Source: Bacteroidota bacterium
GTDB taxonomy: Bacteria > Bacteroidota > Bacteroidia > Bacteroidales > UBA7960
Assembly (NCBI GenBank): GCA_007694165.1
Contig: RECE01000326.1
Location: 1 to 64,000 of the forward strand
Length of the DNA: 64,000 nt
Direction of reading: 5' to 3'
In this document: in pieces, positions 61,549-64,000 of the stretch
How the letters are laid out: each line of letters opens with the position of its first letter
Position numbering within the stretch: the first letter of the stretch is position 1
Notes under the pieces: model-generated
Seen by the model: the letters and a program-made list of their open reading frames with translations, nothing else
The model's database searches: none
Told to the model about the DNA's origin: nothing
Program-made: the position numbers and the translations under genes

Positions 61549-62880
61549 TCAGCTTTCTCCTTTGGGCAACCAGTAAAGAACAACCCTGTTGTCTTCTCTG
61601 AAATATTCTCTGGCAACACGGCGTATGTCTTCACGGGTAACTTTCATGTACCTTTCCAGTTCTGTATTGATAAGGTTGGCATCACCGTAAAGCAAATGAT
61701 AGTTAGCCAGGTTGGTAGCGCGTCGGGCAATGGTAGTGTTGCTGTTTACCATTCTGTTTTCAATCTGGTTTTTTACTTTTTGCAATTCCTCTTCGCTTAC
61801 CAGTTCATTCCGCACTTTCTCCAGCTCTTCATTAAAAACATTTTCAATATCGCGCGGATCAGTGCCCATGTTGGCAAGTGCAAAAGTGAGGTTAATACCG
61901 GGGTGTTCCAGTCCCAGGGCAATGGAGGCAACCTGAAGCGCTTTCTGCTCCTGGTCTACCAGCCTGCGGTAGAGCCTGCTGCTTTGTCCTTGCGACATAA
62001 GCGTTCCCAGCATTTCTACAGCATAAAAATCGGGTGTTCCCTGGGCGGGTATCATATAAGCCTGGATAATCATTGGTATTTGAACATTGTCATATACGGT
62101 ATCGCGAACTTCTGCTGTACGACGGGGTTCTGCATCTATAGCAGGGCGACGAAATTCCTGGGTTCCTGCAGGGATATCTCCAAAATATCTTTCAACCATT
62201 TTTTTGGTTTCAGCCTTGTCAATGTCACCGGTAATTACCAGCACGGCATTGTTGGGGACATAGAACATGTCATGAAAGTTCTTGATGTCTTCGTCTGTAG
62301 CGTTGCGTACGTGGGGGTCAAGACCCAGAACATCACCTTTGTAGGGATGCACTGTAAAAGCCCTTGATATGGTTTCGATGAGCAACCTCCCGTAAGGGCG
62401 GTTGTCGCGGGTTTGTTGCATCTCTTCCGTAACAACGCTCTTTTGGGTTGCGATACCAACAGAGTCAATTTTTGGGTGAAGCATGCGCTCCGATTCCATC
62501 CATAAGCCCAGTTCAAGTTGATTGGAGGGCAACAGGATGTAATAGTTGGTAACGTCAAAACTGGTAAATGCATTGAGTGTACCGCCTGCTTGTTCGACTA
62601 TTTCAGAAAATTCTCCCCTGTCGATATGCTTGCTTCCTTCAAACATAAGGTGTTCGAAAAAGTGAGCAAAACCGGTACGCTCAGGATGTTCGTTCTTGGC
62701 TCCTACATGATACATGATGTTGACAACCACGTTGGGGGTGGTATTGTCTTGCTGAAGAATGACATGCAAGCCATTGTCAAGAGTATATTCGGTAAATTCA
62801 ATTTTGGGTGTGCTGCTGTAGCTCAATGTGGCAATCAGCAGGAATCCTAAGGTGAAAAGCGCCTTAAAATGTAGTTTCAT
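61549..62880 (-). CDS. M16 family zinc peptidase (catalytic subunit)
   Basis: The 443-residue protein has a signal peptide (FKALFTLGFLLIATLSYSS) and two M16 domains. The zinc site is intact: His73, Glu76 and His77 in GFAHFFEHLMFEGS. It is a periplasmic or outer-membrane-facing peptidase; M16 pairs of this kind act as heterodimers with an inactive partner, here the next gene. The start at 62880 gives the signal peptide; upstream in-frame residues back to 62919 are unsupported. Confidence 0.93.
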   Translation of the reverse strand: MKLHFKALFTLGFLLIATLSYSSTPKIEFTEYTLDNGLHVILQQDNTTPNVVVNIMYHVGAKNEHPERTGFAHFFEHLMFEGSKHIDRGEFSEIVEQAGGTLNAFTSFDVTNYYILLPSNQLELGLWMESERMLHPKIDSVGIATQKSVVTEEMQQTRDNRPYGRLLIETISRAFTVHPYKGDVLGLDPHVRNATDEDIKNFHDMFYVPNNAVLVITGDIDKAETKKMVERYFGDIPAGTQEFRRPAIDAEPRRTAEVRDTVYDNVQIPMIIQAYMIPAQGTPDFYAVEMLGTLMSQGQSSRLYRRLVDQEQKALQVASIALGLEHPGINLTFALANMGTDPRDIENVFNEELEKVRNELVSEEELQKVKNQIENRMVNSNTTIARRATNLANYHLLYGDANLINTELERYMKVTREDIRRVAREYFREDNRVVLYWLPKGES

Positions 62881-63030
62881 GTTTGTAAAGTTTAAATTAA
62901 CGATTCGTTTATGTTTCAAATTATTGAATAGTTTTGATTGATAATTGTTCAGTTCGTGATGAATTAGTATGCTCTTTTCTTGCAGAATTACACTTGTGGA
63001 AAATTAAACCTTAATGGGCAAAGAAAAACA

Positions 63031-64000
63031 TCAATATATGAGGTCAAGGTCAAGATCGTTTTTCAATCGCTCCAAATCCGGGTTTTTATCCACCATCTTT
63101 TGAAACTTTTCTGCAGGAAGGTAAGCCTTTTGTACTTTTCTGTTTTCTTTAATTCTTACCTGGAAGTTGATTGCGTAATTGTTGAGGTTTTTCCTGAGGA
63201 AGCTCAGAATCTGGGGTTTCTGCTCAAAAATGTTGTCTTGCTGCACCAGGTTGTCCACCCCCATCTCAATGGTGATGTCATCAATCAAGACAGGAGGGTG
63301 TGTATTGAGGGCAGTGAAAATGCTTACACTGGAAATTTTGTAATTCTCCTTAAGTTTATCCCATACATCCAGTAAATCATTTTCAGAGAAACTTTCTTCG
63401 GGTTTATCTTCTTGCTCAAGATTACTGGTCAGCTGGTCTTTTTTTTTTTCGTCCTCCTGCGGGCTTTGGTTGATTTTTATGCTGAATGATTTAGGTCCCG
63501 GCCCTGCTGAAGGAGCAGGCCTGGATGCTGCCGGTGAAGGCGCGGAGCCTGAGGATGGCTGAGTAGTTTGGGTTGCAGAGGGTTGTTCTTTCTTCTCACT
63601 TTGGTAAGAAGTGGAAGGAGATGCTACGTTGGATTGTGGCCGGCTCTGGGCAGGAGTCTGCAACGCCTGGGCCGGAGCTTTCAGGGCCGGTGCAGAAGCG
63701 GCAGGCGTTGATTCCTGACCTGACTGCAACAGTGCAGCAATCTGCAGCAGCGTAAGCTCCACATGCAGTCGTTTGTTGTTGCTGGTACGATAGGAAAAGT
63801 CGCATTTGTTGCTCATTTCGAGTGCTTTGAGCAAAAAAACGGGATGGCATTTGCCTGCCTGTTCCAGATATTTCTGGCGGATGTTTTCACCCACATCCAT
63901 TAGTTTCACTGTTTTGGCATCTTTGCACATGAGCAAATTTCTCAGGTGAGAAGAAAAACCGCCTATAAAATGGGCTCCTTCAAAGCCTTTGTCAATGATC
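63031..64000 (-). CDS. dnaX: DNA polymerase III subunit gamma/tau, 3' part (truncated by window edge)
   Basis: The frame is open from the stop at 63031 to the right edge (64000). It reads FEGAHFIGGFSSHLRNLLMC near the edge, which is the domain III hallmark of DnaX, followed by VELTLLQIAALL, then a low-complexity Pro/Ala/Ser/Gln linker of some 90 residues and a C-terminal domain (NDLLDVWDKLKENYKISSVS, IFEQKPQILSFLRKNLNN) that resembles the tau tail of Bacteroidota. The N-terminal ATPase and start codon lie beyond the window. An apparent start at 63936 is only an internal TTG codon in the same frame. Confidence 0.88.
   Translation of the reverse strand, partial: IIDKGFEGAHFIGGFSSHLRNLLMCKDAKTVKLMDVGENIRQKYLEQAGKCHPVFLLKALEMSNKCDFSYRTSNNKRLHVELTLLQIAALLQSGQESTPAASAPALKAPAQALQTPAQSRPQSNVASPSTSYQSEKKEQPSATQTTQPSSGSAPSPAASRPAPSAGPGPKSFSIKINQSPQEDEKKKDQLTSNLEQEDKPEESFSENDLLDVWDKLKENYKISSVSIFTALNTHPPVLIDDITIEMGVDNLVQQDNIFEQKPQILSFLRKNLNNYAINFQVRIKENRKVQKAYLPAEKFQKMVDKNPDLERLKNDLDLDLIY

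Noticed and set aside
63031..63936. A complete protein starting at 63936
   Set aside because: The same frame is open to the window edge with DnaX domain III residues, so this is the C-terminal part of dnaX.

Overview
The window is chromosomal DNA from a member of the Bacteroidota (Bacteroidetes). The evidence is a complete type IX secretion/gliding motor operon (porP-gldK-gldL-gldM-gldN), two secreted proteins with T9SS type A C-terminal sorting domains, SprB repeats, an outer-membrane beta-barrel TonB receptor of the Bacteroidota type, a DUF5686 carboxypeptidase-regulatory protein, and several upstream regions carrying the Bacteroidota promoter element TAnnTTTG. The gene set looks closest to free-living Marinilabiliales/Bacteroidales-like bacteria, but the sequence alone does not settle the genus.

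Layout. 1-250 is an intergenic edge with short repeats and a terminator. 251-10250 (minus) holds gldN, gldM, gldL, gldK, a porP/sprF-type barrel, an arginase-fold protein with substituted metal ligands, and topA. 10620-11966 (plus) is miaB; a 118-bp imperfect palindrome separates it from the convergent ispD. 12230-16996 (minus) is a housekeeping block: ispD, queA, truB, uppP, a DUF3098 protein and ftsX. 17036-28954 is mixed: a DUF5686 surface protein, an unrecognised protein, a tocopherol-cyclase-like protein, a TonB receptor interrupted by an in-frame amber codon near its N-terminus, an HD-domain protein, a thioredoxin-fold DUF255 (YyaL-type) protein, a short-chain dehydrogenase and a membrane metallophosphoesterase. 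28964-38264 holds a small envelope operon (YtxH, holin-X-like, coiled protein), cdd, a ChaN-like protein, a GT-B glycosyltransferase, a secreted beta-helix protein, an ATP-grasp ligase, dprA and ppa.

38788-43437 encodes a 1549-residue secreted SprB-repeat protein, followed by a strong terminator. 43745-56569 is a signalling cluster of three large multi-PAS hybrid histidine kinases and one REC-PAS-histidine kinase, all on the plus strand, with xseA directly behind. 57981-64000 (minus) has a degenerate aspartic-protease-like protein, an M16 peptidase pair (one catalytic, one lacking the zinc motif), and the 3' part of dnaX running off the right edge.

How the parts fit: the left-edge operon builds the T9SS motor (GldL/GldM) and periplasmic ring (GldK/GldN). 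The two CTD proteins at 33221 and 38788 are plausible clients of that machine. No prophage, insertion sequence, CRISPR array, rRNA or tRNA gene was recognised. Most of the window is ordinary core genome. The points most worth a second look are the amber codon in the TonB receptor, the arginase-fold pseudoenzyme next to the T9SS operon, the kinase cluster and the intergenic palindrome.
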